A stretch of DNA of 64,000 nt from Sipunculus nudus (GCA_026874595.1 CM049313.1:66158159-66222158); one strand, 5' to 3'. Positions 13,090 through 25,752 are shown, counted from the first letter of the stretch. Notes: generated by a model from the letters alone, not told the origin. Translations and numbers: made by a program.

Positions 13090-13390
13090 TCTCCCCCTTC
13101 ATCCACGTTCGCGTGTGTGTTTGTTCACATCATTACTCGCGAAATCATGAACGGAAACTCAAGTTTTGGGCCATTTTGGAAAGGGCTTATGAAAATCAAT
13201 TAGATTTTAGTATGCATCAAGCACATGATCCGGATTCAGGGACGTCATCAAGGAATATTCACAAATGTACAGTCACTTATGAATCTGGGACTATGAGCCG
13301 AACAAGGGAAAGCGAATACGGGTTGGGCAGCATTCCACAATAAAGACCCGCTACATGGCGGAGGCTTGCATTCCTTAGAATGCAGATTTC
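13090..13390 (+). repeat. Dispersed repeat family R1, copy 1
   Basis: Shares ordered blocks with 39870-40170 in the same orientation and with the reverse complements of 16112-16260 and 16490-16720. The blocks are a GT-rich start (CGTTCGCGTGTGTGTTTGTT), then CGGAA..CTCAA.TTTT and GGGCCATTT, then GATCCGG, then ATGGCGGAGGCTTGCA near the 3' end. No coding frame is shared between copies. It is probably a transposon-derived repeat; the class is unknown. Confidence 0.65.
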
Positions 13391-14932
13391 AAACTATTAT
13401 TTGATCTGCCCCAAGATGACATATGTGATTGTATAAGAACTAAACAGTGACAATTCTGAATTGCAAAAGTCATAAATGCATTTGAAAATTTTAGGGTTCG
13501 GGCAAAGTTTTCATTTAAGAAATTATATAACATTTAACCACAATAGGAATCCAAATAGTGCATTGTTTTTAGGAGAATGACGAATTATTTCATAACTGGA
13601 TCTTGCTTGTCCGCCTGAAAGGCCAAAAGAGCCATACCTGTTACGCTTTGCAAATGATTGGTGGCAGATGATGATTACATCTGACATACAGACAGAACCA
13701 TATATCAAGTTTCTAACAAGGTAATGCCTTTATTCTGCAGATGAATGTTCCACGTGCTCATTCTGACAAGATCATTATTCACGGCATCATGAAGCTTACA
13801 GTTGTAACGCCATATTCAGAGGTAAAACTTGCTTCTGGTAGCCGCCCCCGTGCTTCAAGCCCCGTACAGTGTACAGAACGCCTGTAGCGTGTCCATGTTT
13901 GTGGGATTATTCATGCGGTGGTAAAGTAATCTCACTTAAAGAGGTAACACGTCTCTTGGTCCTCAATAATTTTATTTCAAAGGTTATATGTGTGCATTAA
14001 CACTTACTTATCATAGGCAAAGTCTTTACTATCCCTTTACCTCAGAAAAGTTCTGACAATCTCAACAATAAATTTATCTCAAATTTGTCGTGGTTATTAT
14101 GACAAAATATCCTTATATTCAGATTTTTTCTAAACCAGTCATTTCTTATGGTTATGCAGTGTAATCGCTGGAACTAATGATAGTCTCTAGAATTCAACTT
14201 AAATGCTTAAAATACATGGGTGCTTGTTTCAGATACGATGTAAAATATTTTTTAGCATCCCTGTGCAATAAATTAAATCTTGATTTTACGTACAAAAACT
14301 TTACCTGCATCATAAATAACGCTAATTGCGCCCATTCTCGAGTAGGGTGTCCCAGGAGGTCTCATCAGTAGGTTTATAACTATCAATTTAGAACATTCTA
14401 TCGCTAATGGAATTATTTCCGGTCTATAAACGGGCTTGCCGACTCAATCTAAAAAATAACTTTTGTACCCCGGCAATTAATCTTTTTTTTTCACATGCGT
14501 TTTGGGATTTCCGGACGATGATCTCAACTGTGTTATATGTTTTCTTCGGTTTCTTACGGCATGCGTTAGAAATATAATGTTGGTGCTGCCTAAGTCATTG
14601 CCGCTTCCATGCCTGGTTTGAACATATTTATTTCGACAGGATTACAAAATAGTCATCGCCTAGTATTAATGCTCTTCTATAAACATGTGACATGTTACAA
14701 AACAGTGACAATAACAACATATATATCTTTTGTAAACATGATAGATTACAATATTATAACAGAATAAAAACGAAAAACATAGGTTAAACATAAAAAGGAT
14801 ATATATGCCACAAGACAGAATAACCACTGACTATACAACACTTGTATTGTAAAAAATGAGTATGAAATGTGGTACAGTGTACGTTTAGTTTTTTTAATTA
14901 ACCTAAATAATGCTTTGCATATCAAAGGGGCG
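13391..14932. other. Noncoding, nothing recognised
   Basis: Unique-looking sequence. No gene or repeat boundary could be supported. Confidence 0.4.
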
Positions 14933-15151
14933 AATCCATGATTTAGGAAAAGGTGGGGTCCTACCAAGGACTAATGACATACTAAAAAAAGTCCCAAGGT
15001 CCGGGTAGGGGGGGGGGGGGGCGGGGCGGTTGGGGGGGGGGTTTAGGGGGGGTCAAGGCCGCAATCATTGGTCTGACATCCCTAAAAGAAAGGTTGCGGT
15101 GGCTGAAAAAGGGGAGGGGAGAAGGGGTCTACTCCCCTGGATCCGTTTCTG
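14933..15151. mobile_element. MITE with G-rich core
   Basis: The left end CAAAGGGGCGAATCCATGAT and the right end GGATCCGTTTCTG are imperfect inverted repeats of the type seen at 58298-58498. Internal phrases are also shared (an aagg.ccggg / aaaggtctgg block and a GGGGAGGGG tract near the 3' side). An almost pure G tract occupies 15008-15055. A target duplication is not clear. Confidence 0.6.
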
Positions 15152-16111
15152 TATCGAATGTGTTATATGGCTTGAGAGTACATTTCTAAAAAAAAAGATA
15201 ATAATTCTTTTAATTTTTCATTCTCGTTTTTAGTGATCAAGATAAAAATAAAAATGTTTGGATCATATTTTACTTCTTCAAATGCTATTTTGTCCATTAC
15301 TTGATCAATGAAACGAGAAGTGTTCTATGTTTTCTAAGCAGCTGTTCAAATACAAATTGGACTCATGGACAAATGTTTCATGATTTAAAAAAAAACGATT
15401 CAGACGCAGGAACCAAGCCGGAATTCGTTGATAAATCTCGGTTTTAACATTAAACAAGCAAATTTTGTCATCAGGTTTCTTTTGTTTCATTTTTGTCAGG
15501 GTGCGCATATAAAACTCGAACCAATAAACAATAAATTTCTTACAAGCTTCTTTTGGTATATATTTCCTTTCACACAGGCAAAAGGCAAAATGTTATTTTC
15601 TATTTTTCTTTTCTCACCAACGGTATACTGGTTTGAAGCATTCTTCGTAAATTGTATGTTGTGAAATCTTCGCTGACTCTTGAAGTAAGTTAAGTGAGTT
15701 TCTTAAATGCATTGTCGATAAGTTATCAGCAATAAGTGTAAAGTGATATATCAGTTTTGATAGTCTCTACTGATGAAGATTTCTGGAAAATGTAACTCAC
15801 TGCGATTTTATTTCAAATTGAATCAATGTTGCTTAAATTTCGAGTACAAATTAAAAAAAAAAGTTCCTACACTGCAGTAGGGGGACACCTCTCCCACGGC
15901 CAACCCTCTTAGCCGGTACCCACACTCCACAATCGCAGTTCCCGGAAAAAAAACTTGTCCCCCAAACCACCGATAACCAAATAATTTTTATCATTATTAA
16001 TAATAATATTATTACACTATATTAAGAAGGAGGGGGGTGCTAAAGTGGTAAACCATATTAGAGGTTTCAAAGTTCGCATCCCCCAAAAATTTGCAACGGA
16101 AATAGCTCCCT
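15152..16111. other. Noncoding, nothing recognised
   Basis: AT-rich sequence without a supported gene. Confidence 0.4.
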
Positions 16112-16260
16112 TGTGTGAGTGATCCATACCGTATTGCAATCGAATCTTCACTAGCCCATTCCTTAAATGGCCTGAAAATTTAAAGAGATTCCGATAATGA
16201 CAGCGTGACTTGTGAGAAACACACACACACAGATATAAGAACGGGTATAAACTCATATCC
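16112..16260 (-). repeat. Dispersed repeat family R1, copy 2
   Basis: The reverse complement reads a GT-rich start, CGGAATCTC, AAATTTTCAGGCCATTT, GGAATGGGC and GGTATGGATC, the same order as 39880-40005. The 3' part of the family is missing. Confidence 0.6.
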
Positions 16261-16489
16261 CTATGGCGGCACTGGGGCTTTAATTTTTTTTTAATTGATC
16301 GGCTTTATTTGAATTAGGGCTCCGTGGGAGATGATCTGGGCAGACGGAAACTCGCCTGAGAACTGAAGGCACTGGACCCTCACTCCGAAGATTTGGGCGC
16401 TCAACCGTGACCAGTGCAGGTGGACAGGCCTGCTTGTCGCGTTATTCTAGACCGTGTTTGCTTTTCATTATTTTCACATTTTCAGATTA

Positions 16490-16720
16490 ATTTGTGCAGA
16501 GATTCTGTATATTTGTAAATATTCCCTGATGACCTTTCGGAATCCGGATCATGTGCCGGATCCCAACTAATAAATAAGCGAATCTTCATTGGCCCTTTCC
16601 CGAAACGCCCTGAAGATTTCATCAGATTCCATTCATGATAACGTGAGTTATATTGTAATAAAACACACGCACACCATCACACGAATGGGAATGAACGCAT
16701 ACCTCCGGAGGCAAATATCT
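16490..16720 (-). repeat. Dispersed repeat family R1, copy 3
   Basis: The reverse complement reads CCCATTCGTGTGATGG, then GGAATCTGATGAAATCTTCA, GGGCGTTTCGGGAAAGGGCC, GGGATCCGGCACATGATCCG and GAATATTTACAAATATACAG. The last two blocks match 13222-13275. It lies about 230 bases from copy 2 in the same orientation. Confidence 0.65.
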
Positions 16721-18174
16721 ACCAAGTTTATAGTGATCGGTACAGCAGTTCATGAGAAATAGGTCACAGATTTTGCACCATGCCATTTAATGCAAACAGG
16801 AGAAAAAATAATATTTCGAGTTAATATAATTTCAATATCCTGTGGAAACATTCTTTTTTAAAAATGATTTCATGCAGTTTATCTTGCTCTCAGATAGTTC
16901 ATCATGAGGTGTTATATTTTCTTTCTGACTAAGAGATAAATAGAAACTACCATTTCACCTCACAGAGAGAAGACCTCCCCGTGTGCACCATTTACTGGCA
17001 AATATAACATAGCAGTCAAATGATCAAATGTCTGGCATTGATTCGTGTACGATTCGTGAATTTTGTCACCTAAATATGCAAATATGTGCAATCATAAATT
17101 TCGTGACCAACAAAGCTCAAAGCTGAATAGACCCATCATTTTGAAATTATTCAATTCAATTAAGTATTCACTTGAACCCCTGAAGGAATACCTATGCATG
17201 ACTGGAAAGCTAAAAGTGTTCTTTTATATTGACTTATCTGAATTAAAATGGAAAAGACTATTTTGGATCGCAGAAAGTCGTGTTAGTTACTTAATCAATA
17301 TGTCGGCAAAATTTAGTGAAGAACGCAGCAGTGACTTGGATATGTTATATGGACAGATGTAAACCCTTCTTTGGCAGGGGAATAAAACTTTTCAATTATT
17401 CTTGGATCCTTGCATGTAAAACCTAAAATGCGGAAGGCTTGATAATAACATATCATTCTTATCATTTTTTTTGTTCCATGTCATTGCCACCAGCATGTCA
17501 TGGGCCTATCTTTAAAAAGATATTAACAGAAGAAAGGTGCTGAGTCTCAGTATGAATGCAATCACTCAAGGGATGCTCGATTAAACGAAATGTTTACTGC
17601 GTCAGAAATCATGGCAAATGAACATGAAGTGGGTTGATTAGGTATTATATGGAAGTTCAAATTGAAAGATATCAAATATTCTAAAAATAGAAACAGACTA
17701 TGCATAGGTAAATGACGAACCACAGCAATAAGTCACACGGATCTCTGCCTCGGCACAGAGAAATTCTGCCTGAAAATGCTCTAATGATTACATCACGCAG
17801 TGGGGGTTGTCAAGCTTATAAGACTCATGTATCAGCTGTACCGTATGGCGTTACTGATAAGGTTGGAACTGCTTCAGCTTGTAAGGCCCTATCTTGTTAT
17901 ATAAAATGTAGCCTCGACTGATACTAAATATAGAAAGCTTTCATCTGAATTGATATCCCGCCTGCCGTTGAATATTAGCTGGCTATATACAGAACAGTAG
18001 GTCTGACCTGTCGATTTTGAAGGACATATGAAGATAAGACAGCTAAGACAGCACATGTCTTGGTTGTTTGGTACAAACCCAACAGGTCCCTAGCATATAC
18101 ATTTCATAACAATTTTTGTATACAAATCTTAATTAAATATGTGCATCTGAAGAATTTCATTCATATTTTGGACT
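16721..18174. other. Noncoding, nothing recognised
   Basis: A 99-codon frame at 17063-17362 shows no family motif. No gene is called. Confidence 0.4.
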
Positions 18175-18400
18175 ACGTGACAGGGTGCATAGCACATGGT
18201 TCTTTCCCACCGCTGGTTCATGCCTTCGAGAAACCCCAAAAGGCGCACTCGTTTTTGATTGAAACATGGTCTTTGGGCACGGCCTTCCCTAGCGCTCACC
18301 TAGGGTGGGGGCGACGTTAAGAATCTCACCGCTACTCGGCTAAGATTCGAACTCACAATCATCCGGTTGTAGTCCTGTGCCATACCCCTATTCAACGTAA
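18175..18400 (-). mobile_element. tRNA-derived SINE (family S1)
   Basis: The minus strand holds a tRNA-like head with an A-box-like TATGGCACAGGACTA and a B-box GAGTTCGAATCTTA about 30 bases later. A body follows with GCCGAGTAGCGGTGAGATTC, GTGAGCGC, GAGTGCGCCTTTTGGGG and GGCATGAACC. Related copies lie at 20755-20950 and 46705-46860 (minus) and 56790-56990 (plus). The A and B boxes would serve as an internal RNA polymerase III promoter. No protein is encoded. Confidence 0.7.
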
Positions 18401-19284
18401 GCTGTACTTGTATATGTTATATGTTATAAATAAATCGAAATCATACAGTAACCACACTTCGTTCGAGGCACAACATTGAGTGGTACCTACTTAAGAGTAA
18501 CATTTGATATATGGCTATTGCAATCAATGATATGTCCAAGGTATTTCGAAGGAAACTTAGAAGGGCTTTTGTTATTAAGCGCTTCCCAGTCAACATAAAC
18601 TTAGGCCTTTACTATATCTAATTCAGAATTTCTGTAAATATGGAGTTATGTGCCTCACTTCTCAAATATTAAAAAACATTTGTATTAAGCAAAAAAACAG
18701 TGTTGTTATATAACAACTAAGGTAATATCTTGGATTTTCATTATGATTTTGCAATCAATGTCACCAGAAGCATTGTTAAGCCAAGTCATAGAGAGCAGAA
18801 AGACTTTGGTTATAACTATGTAGTAGGTTATGGTGGTGTGTACACGAGTATGTTTGTTCTCTTTAACCTGACTAAACTCGATGTTCTGTCAGATTTCAAT
18901 TAATTGATATTTATATAATTATGAATTCTAAATAAAAGTATGTCAAAATATAGACAATTACTAAAGAAATATAGCAAAATGTTAAAAAAATTATACCAGA
19001 GCTAATGACAAGGTGTATAGTCATCGTACGAGTCATCGATAACTTTCAGTTTTTCACCATGGGCAATACTAGTAAGTGGTTTCCTTGGAATGACTTTAAG
19101 TTTAGGGACTGTTCAGATCCAGATTTACAATTGTAAATTTTCCAATCACTACAGCACACGGGGATATATAGGGGTAAACTACACATTAAAATATTCCCTG
19201 ATAAGCGGCAATGTATGTGCCTTATTCTGTTCACATTTCAGTAGAAATATTTTTTTCTCTGATTGGCTCGTGATTTGTGTGTAA

Positions 19285-19640
19285 TGCTTCTTTGCATCAT
19301 TTTAGGATCATCCGCACGTGTTGGTCTGCTAAAATATCCTGGGTAATTTTTCTTTGCATCATTTTAGGATCATCGGCACGTGTTGGTCTGCTAAAATATC
19401 CTAACAATAAAGACACGTTAAATGTTACGCAGAATACCCGCACGTATGTTCAGCTAAAGCATATCCTAGCAACAAAAACACATTAATTGTTAAACACAGA
19501 ATACCCGCATGTGTGTTTCAGCTAAAGCATAACCTAGCAACAAAAACACATTTAAGGTTACACACAAGACACCCTCATGCGTGTTTAATATAAAGTATTC
19601 AGATTCTAACAAGAAAAACACATATAAGGTGGACAGGGGA
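19285..19640 (+). repeat. Diverged minisatellite, about 62-72 bp period
   Basis: A 62-bp near-perfect pair begins at 19288 and 19350 (TTCTTTGCATCATTTTAGGA). Weaker units with GCACGT, CAGCTAAAGCATATCCTAGC and AACAAAAACACAT continue to about 19640. The phrase CTGCTAAAATATCCTAACAA in the first part and CAGCTAAAGCATATCCTAGC later suggest a single ancestral unit. Confidence 0.7.
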
Positions 19641-19935
19641 GAAACTGAAAAGATTATTGAGACATTTACACTTCTATTAATTTGAGTGTTTTTGTAAAAC
19701 TAGATGTAAACATGAATGGTGGATTTCTTGACAAATGTCTGTGTTGGGAAGGTATGGTTCTTGTAGAAGATTTACTGCCCCCGTTCACATTTAAAGTGGC
19801 CATATTTACATTTTTTTACAATTTGAATACCAGCGGTTACGTACACGCATTGGAAAACTTGAAAAGTTAACTTGCCAGAACTCTCAGGGTGACTACAGGG
19901 GCAAAAGAGTCCTTGAAATTCAATATAACAATAAC

Positions 19936-20150
19936 CAGGGGCCGATTTAGGTGGAGCCCCCTCCCACCTATAAAATTTGGGATATACAACTATAAGCTCT
20001 AAATACCCCCAAACAAAGCAGGATTTTCTATAATGATACATTTAAAATATCTCAGATCGCATCAATGTGGCATACTTTTTCAAATATTTCTGCACTGTTT
20101 TAGGGGAAAATTTAGGAACCCCTGATTTTCGAATCCTGTAACCGCCCCTG
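19936..20150. mobile_element. hAT-type MITE with 8-bp target duplication
   Basis: The termini CAGGGGCCGATTTAGG and, on the other strand, CAGGGGCGGTTACAGG form imperfect inverted repeats. The flanks ACAATAAC (19928-19935) and ACAACCAC (20151-20158) match at 6 of 8 positions, consistent with the 8-bp duplication known for hAT transposons. The 215-bp element has no transposase frame. Confidence 0.7.
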
Positions 20151-20386
20151 ACAACCACGTGAACGAAACGGTAGCCCTACTGACACCCCTGGAATTCTTC
20201 AACATGTCATTGGCAACTGATCGGGTGTCCCTGCCCTTGATCCTATCATAAATATATTACAAAATGGAGAATCCCGTTGGATGTGTCAGGCACATCTACC
20301 GACATAGAATGATTATGAACGATGAAACAAGGCCAGTTGAAAACGGAGTATAAAGCTATAGTATATTTTCCGACCATGGTTGACCA

Positions 20387-20388
<2 letters not shown>

Positions 20389-20470
<82 letters not shown>
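20389..20470. repeat. (TC)n-(TA)n compound microsatellite
   Basis: About 38 bases of TC are followed by about 42 bases of TA. Arg/Glu and Ile/Tyr frames across it are by-products. Confidence 0.95.
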
Positions 20471-20471
<1 letters not shown>

Positions 20472-20754
20472 TAAACTTAATAAACAAGTCGGAGCCAGGC
20501 TGGTCATATATACATAAAAAGTATAAAAAATGTAAATTACAATGCATACAGAGAGAGAGAGAGATGGAGAAGGAAGAAGTGTCACCGTAACGTTAAGATT
20601 AAGAGTAGCACTTAAAGAAGAAAAAAAATTAATATTGGTTACGGGAATTCTACCTTTACTCCAAATTAACTGTAGTCAATTTTCTTACACTTTTCCTGAC
20701 ATATTGCTGTTCATATGTAAATATCCCTGTTGTTATTTTGTTTGAAATTTCCAA

Positions 20755-20950
20755 TTGGTTCATACCACCGGGGAAAGCCTAAAAAGTGCACTCGTTTTTG
20801 AGGAAGGCGCGGGGCACGGCCTTACAATTAAGCCTGCAGAGCGGCCACGCTCCGTTAGGACCAAACGTGAAAAAATCTTACCGCTTCCGCTGAGATTTGA
20901 ACTAACGACCTACTTGCTTTGAGTCCTGTGCTCTCCCCTTAACAGACACT
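20755..20950 (-). mobile_element. tRNA-derived SINE (family S1), diverged copy
   Basis: The minus strand reads a head with GCACAGGACTCAAAGC and a decayed B box TTAGTTCAAATCTCAGC. The body blocks GGTAAGATTTTTTCACG, GGCCGTGCCCCG and AAAACGAGTGCACTTTTTAGG correspond to the copy at 18175-18400. Confidence 0.65.
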
Positions 20951-23714
20951 ATATGCAGGGTTAGTAGGTGCAGTACATTTCTTACCTAGGTGGTAAGAAA
21001 TGTACTTACAAAGTTACTTCCATATTGTCCACAAAGTAAGGGAGGATTAAATCTAGCCTTGGACCGCTGATCTCGGGATTATTTCAGACCCCGGAGCCGA
21101 GTGATGAATGATTTATGACGGAAGTTACATTATTTAACACGGGTAATGGGCTACCGGTTAGTAACAATGTGTTCATAATCCCACAGGTGCTTTAAAAGTA
21201 AAACGTGTAGAAGGAATCAAGCACTTGTCTTCTGTGATTAAGCCGTTCTGTCGATGCAGATTGAGTTGGGATGCTTATTTTATTCCCTGTATAGTCCTGG
21301 TAAATTTGCTTCATTTAGTGCTGACAGGAGTATCAAACATTATTAGAAGATAAAAACGTCCTTAGTGTGAGAATCTGGACGTAATTCCTTAAACTCTTCA
21401 AACTGATGATTGAAAAATTGTTTCAAGGGATGTCCTTTACGTGCTTATTGAATTGCCAACCTCCCATCAGTTATGATTAGTAAGGGAGCCTTCGCATAAA
21501 GCTTATGACTTAAATCTTGCGTTGGATCTCTCTCATTTATAGTTATTTATTCCGTGCGAAAAACAGTTTTTACTTCAAAAGCTGTCAATAAAGCTAACTC
21601 AGTTTTAGAAATATCCATTTCGGAAGTACATAAATGTTCTAGGTTAATACAAGATTTCAAAAACTCTCTGATGGAATTTAAAATTAAATTTCAGATGCCT
21701 TATCGGCAGCAATAAAAATGTGTGATGTATATGGCCTCATGTAATTTAAGTGACGGAATATTTTAAAATAACTCTTAAATCAAGCTAAAAGAGCTTTAAA
21801 TTTGTCGTGTAACGTAACTCTTCAGTGTTCAATACAGATTACTACTATAATAATCATCATTATCATCTCCATCACCACCACCACCATCATCCTCAACATA
21901 CTCAGCATCATTGCCAAAAATACGGATGCTGACATAATACAATTGGCTTTAGTTGAAGAACTATTTATTGTAAATGAAGCATTTGTCAAAAATGTTTATA
22001 TTTATTATGACAACAGACCAAAATGTATCATTATTATAATCTTTATCATCCTCAGAATATCTCCAAAGCCTTTCTGTGCCCATTTTCCTGGCGGGACTGT
22101 TGGAATGGCACTGGTGCAGGGATTTCAAATTATGGCCCCTTCTGATATCCACCTCTCAAAGGAAGAAATAAATCGTTAGCAGATAACCAAGAAATGTTAT
22201 TTAAAATCCATTTCCTAACCTCCTAAGATCCCTGATAACTTTTTTCCAGCTGAAATGCTTATCTCCTTTACATTTTAAAGATTGTTATCAAATGGTAATC
22301 TAAAATATGATCAGAGCCCGTGGATATATCGCAAAGGGTTAATTCTGTTGTACGTTTTGTGTCTGGGAAGTATTTCTATGTTGAAAAAGTCCACGAAAAT
22401 TTATTTGTGATTATAACATACTTTCAATATACCGTCATTTGAACTTTGAGTATATATTTGCACCAGGTGGTTCACGTACGGCCTCCACCCCCCCCCCCCC
22501 CCCCCACCCCTTCCTTTAATCCTGGCTGCACGCCTGTGATTTCTCTCTCTCTCACGTACAAGTTTCCTTATTTTCTAAAATAAACTTAGCAGTTATCTGT
22601 TATATGGACTATGTGCAGCCACTCACGAATCAAAATCCCCATGTTCAGGGACAACTTGTGGGCGACTCTCTCATCGTTTGAATGTGCTTGTTCTCCAGCT
22701 GAATCAACAAAAGCCCCCTGCGGGGTTTTAAGCTCCTTCAAGGAGTTGTGTGTAAATATTGTTTCAGTTTTTATATACATCACACAAGCTCCAGAGCTAT
22801 GGGACCACTTATTACTACTAGCATATACGTTTGCTGAAAGCCAGAGAACTAAAGTTCTCTGTACTGTGGTTTATGAAAACGTTGGTTTTCCAAAACAGGT
22901 GTATTTAATAAAAATTCTAATGAAATTATGATTTTTTATATATTTTACTCTTACATCTATTATTTTTTTACCGGCAAGTGTTCATACTATTCCATGTCCA
23001 GTCAAAACAATGTGAGCTTTCATTAATTATTTTATTAGCACTCGTTTCAGTTAAAAAAACTTTCTGGACGCACATTTCAAAACTTCACTAGCTACAGAAA
23101 AGTTGAATTAAAAAAATCAAAATTATCTTGATTGTTCTACTTTGATAGCCGAAAGCAGAGCTGAGAAAATCTGTAACTTCAAAAGATGTGCCTGAATATG
23201 TTTTCATGTATACATGAAGTAATAAATATCCTTAAAAATCTGTGAAGTAGCCTTTATTCGGATATGTAGATATTCGATAGTTTGTTAAAAAAAGAATGCC
23301 TTAATGGCAAAAGAAAGAAAAAAGTCGTTGATCTCTCAAGAAGTGGTTGAGCATTAGTTTAATAATTGTTATGGTGTTTTTAAGATTGCATATATGAAAA
23401 TAGTATATAAGACTATTTAGATATTTAAGATTATGTATCAGTAAACATAAGATTAGTTGATGTATATATGGTGACATCAACAAGATCTGAACACTTATAA
23501 TACGCCTCGGTCATCAAGATCGTTAAACGTTACACTCCGGGCCAAGATAAGCATAAAAGTGTTATAGAGACGCCTATGCAGTTAAAGCAATTTTAATTTT
23601 CCCACTCCTCACTGAAGCAAGTTCGTCACTGACAGCAGGAAAAAACAGCGTAAATACCAATTTTAACAATTTTATAATTGCAATATATTTTACGTAATGT
23701 TTTTAGTAAATGTT

Positions 23715-23764
<50 letters not shown>

Positions 23765-24397
23765 TAGCTGATAGACCCTTTATACCGGGCTTATTACCGG
23801 GGTTAGGGAGATTTATTAACTGAGATGAGACATGTTGGCTCATTTTTTTTTATTCTAAAAGTTAACAGAAAATATAGGTTTTCAGTGGGAAACTGTCTCC
23901 ATAAGATATGTATAAACATTTTGGCACGACTGCAGAATAACTCACGCACCTCTCTGAGGCACAACACTTCTGTGAACAGAAAACGTTTCTAGGTACAGCT
24001 GCTTGTTACTTAATTTTGCCACTTTTAAATTACATGAATCCTTAACATCATACCGTCCGTCCGTATTAACTCATATAACTAGGTGGAGACAGTGCGTTAG
24101 TGATCCTGCAGTCGCTCCAATAGTTTTAACATTTATTTTGTGGTTCTGTCCTCGTGGCAATAAATTTATAGCCCGGTATGTCTACCTTGATGACCCGGCC
24201 AGTGATGGTGTTGACATTGCGAACCGGAATGAGACGCGGGGGCATTCAGGTTGTCGATGATATTTGACTGGATTCTATCGGTGGACGTACAAAGATTACA
24301 GGTTGAAGTGAGGAACACATGAAAGACTTATTAAATGTACGTTGCAAGGAAACTGTTCCTGAAGAAAGAAACAGAAATATGCATACCTCGTGAGTAG
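20951..24397. other. Mostly featureless, with small low-complexity tracts
   Basis: An ATC/ACC-rich tract lies at 21844-21897, a C19-like run at 22487-22506, and a (TA)n run at 23719-23765. Frames of 125 codons (21802-22179), 106 codons (22611-22931) and 85 codons (24003-24260) show no family motif, and the first starts in low-complexity DNA. No gene is supported. Confidence 0.45.
23719..23765. repeat. (TA)n microsatellite
   Basis: About 45 bases of AT dinucleotide. Confidence 0.95.
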
Positions 24398-24560
24398 CAG
24401 AAGCGGACCCAACGGGACCCCATGCAGAGGGTCCGAATTCATTTTCAATCGCCGCAATTTTTATTTCATCGTATCAGACAAATTTTGAGGCCTGAAACCC
24501 CCGACACCACCCCAGCCCTGTACCAGAAAATGGGAACCTGAATTAGGTTTTGTCATTAAT
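24398..24560 (+). mobile_element. Single-ended MITE fragment (CAGAAGCGGACCC)
   Basis: The left end CAGAAGCGGACCC resembles the reverse-complemented right end of the MITE at 58298-58498 (CAGAAGCGGATCC). It is followed by a C-rich internal stretch (CCTGAAACCCCCGACACC). The opposite terminus was not located, so the right boundary is a guess. Confidence 0.4.
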
Positions 24561-24932
24561 CCTCCTGGGTTGATCTCTCCATTTCATAAAGCAAGAAACA
24601 TGTGTTCTTCTCTTTTACTGACCACGTACGTGGGTCAGATCCTTCATTGAAAGCAAGCGTTATTCATATGAACAATAGTCCTTAGTGTTAGAGGTTAACT
24701 GACCACGATGCACGCATTCCGGTGATTGCCGAAGGCAGTTCGGCTGTGCTCGGTAAAAAAAACCCCGAAAAAAATCACTCAAAATGATATGTATATTAAA
24801 AATTATTTATTTTCATATCGCCTATGTCACTGCGGGGATAATAACCTTTAAAATGATGTATGGCACAATATTGTACACAGCGCGGTTGTAAAAAACACTG
24901 CGAACAAACGTGAAGCGAATTCCTTTTATAAG

Positions 24933-24936
<4 letters not shown>

Positions 24937-24985
<49 letters not shown>
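24937..24985. repeat. (TA)n microsatellite
   Basis: About 48 bases of TA dinucleotide. Confidence 0.95.
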
Positions 24986-24986
<1 letters not shown>

Positions 24987-25499
24987 CTAAAACCCTACCG
25001 CAAAAAAATGTTTTCATATTTGGTTTCAGCTAAGTAGGAGATTCTTTTTTTTTGTAGCCGGTAAGATAAACCTAAAAGTACTTGTCGACTTTAACTGTGC
25101 ATTTCGAGACGCATTTCACCTCAAGAGGCACTATCACAGGAGACCTCAGGGCACACATGAGATGATGGTAGGCAAGAGCTACAATTTTATACAGGCAGAT
25201 ACTTCATAATTATCAACTATAGATTGCAATACACTTAATGGATTTTAGAGGCTATTTGGAGTTTGCTTAATTAGGTGTTGCGAAATATGTAAGAGCTTTT
25301 AGTTCCTAGGCAGCAAACCCAGGATATGTCACCTACATTTACAAATGGCTTATGGCTTAGAGGTCCGGTGAAGCTGTTATTGATTTTTCGAGGAAGATTG
25401 GTTATCAAACCTTGTGTAACCTGTCCTCTGTATAGTTCGTTAGTCCAGGCTTGAAAAAATAGAGTTGGTACTAATTAACTATTGGCAGTACACACGTGC

Positions 25500-25752
25500 A
25501 CATGCAACAAAAGGCATTGTCAGCTTGTGAACTGCATTCCTGCTCAATTCAAACACATATATGAAAATGTACTATGCCAGGAACAATACAAGCCAGGTAT
25601 GTCTTTCTATTTAGGGGATGCTCGGCCACATCTTGCATGATGCAATTTTCAAAGGACAAACCTATGAAAGCAGGTGTTGAACCCTGGACAGTGGTCAAGG
25701 CAGCTCTTGCTAATCACAAAGAAGTATATGCCTTAGAGTCCCAGATATACTA
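25500..25752 (+). pseudogene. Possible decayed coding fragment, unidentified
   Basis: One plus frame is open for about 45 codons and ends at TGA near 25640. Its translation has non-simple composition, including KPGMSFYLGDARPHLA. Two other frames continue the coding-like look after apparent frameshifts (HDAIFKGQTYE, then KAGVEPWTVVKAALANHKEV to a stop at 25752). The ARPHLA part loosely recalls the DNARPH motif of Tc1/mariner transposases, but the catalytic Asp would be replaced and downstream motifs are not evident. It could be a broken transposon gene, a processed pseudogene, or chance. Confidence 0.25.

Noticed and set aside
25500-25645. Tc1/mariner transposase domain
   Set aside because: Only a short resemblance to DNARPH with the catalytic Asp not aligned and no downstream motif; reported as an unidentified relic instead.
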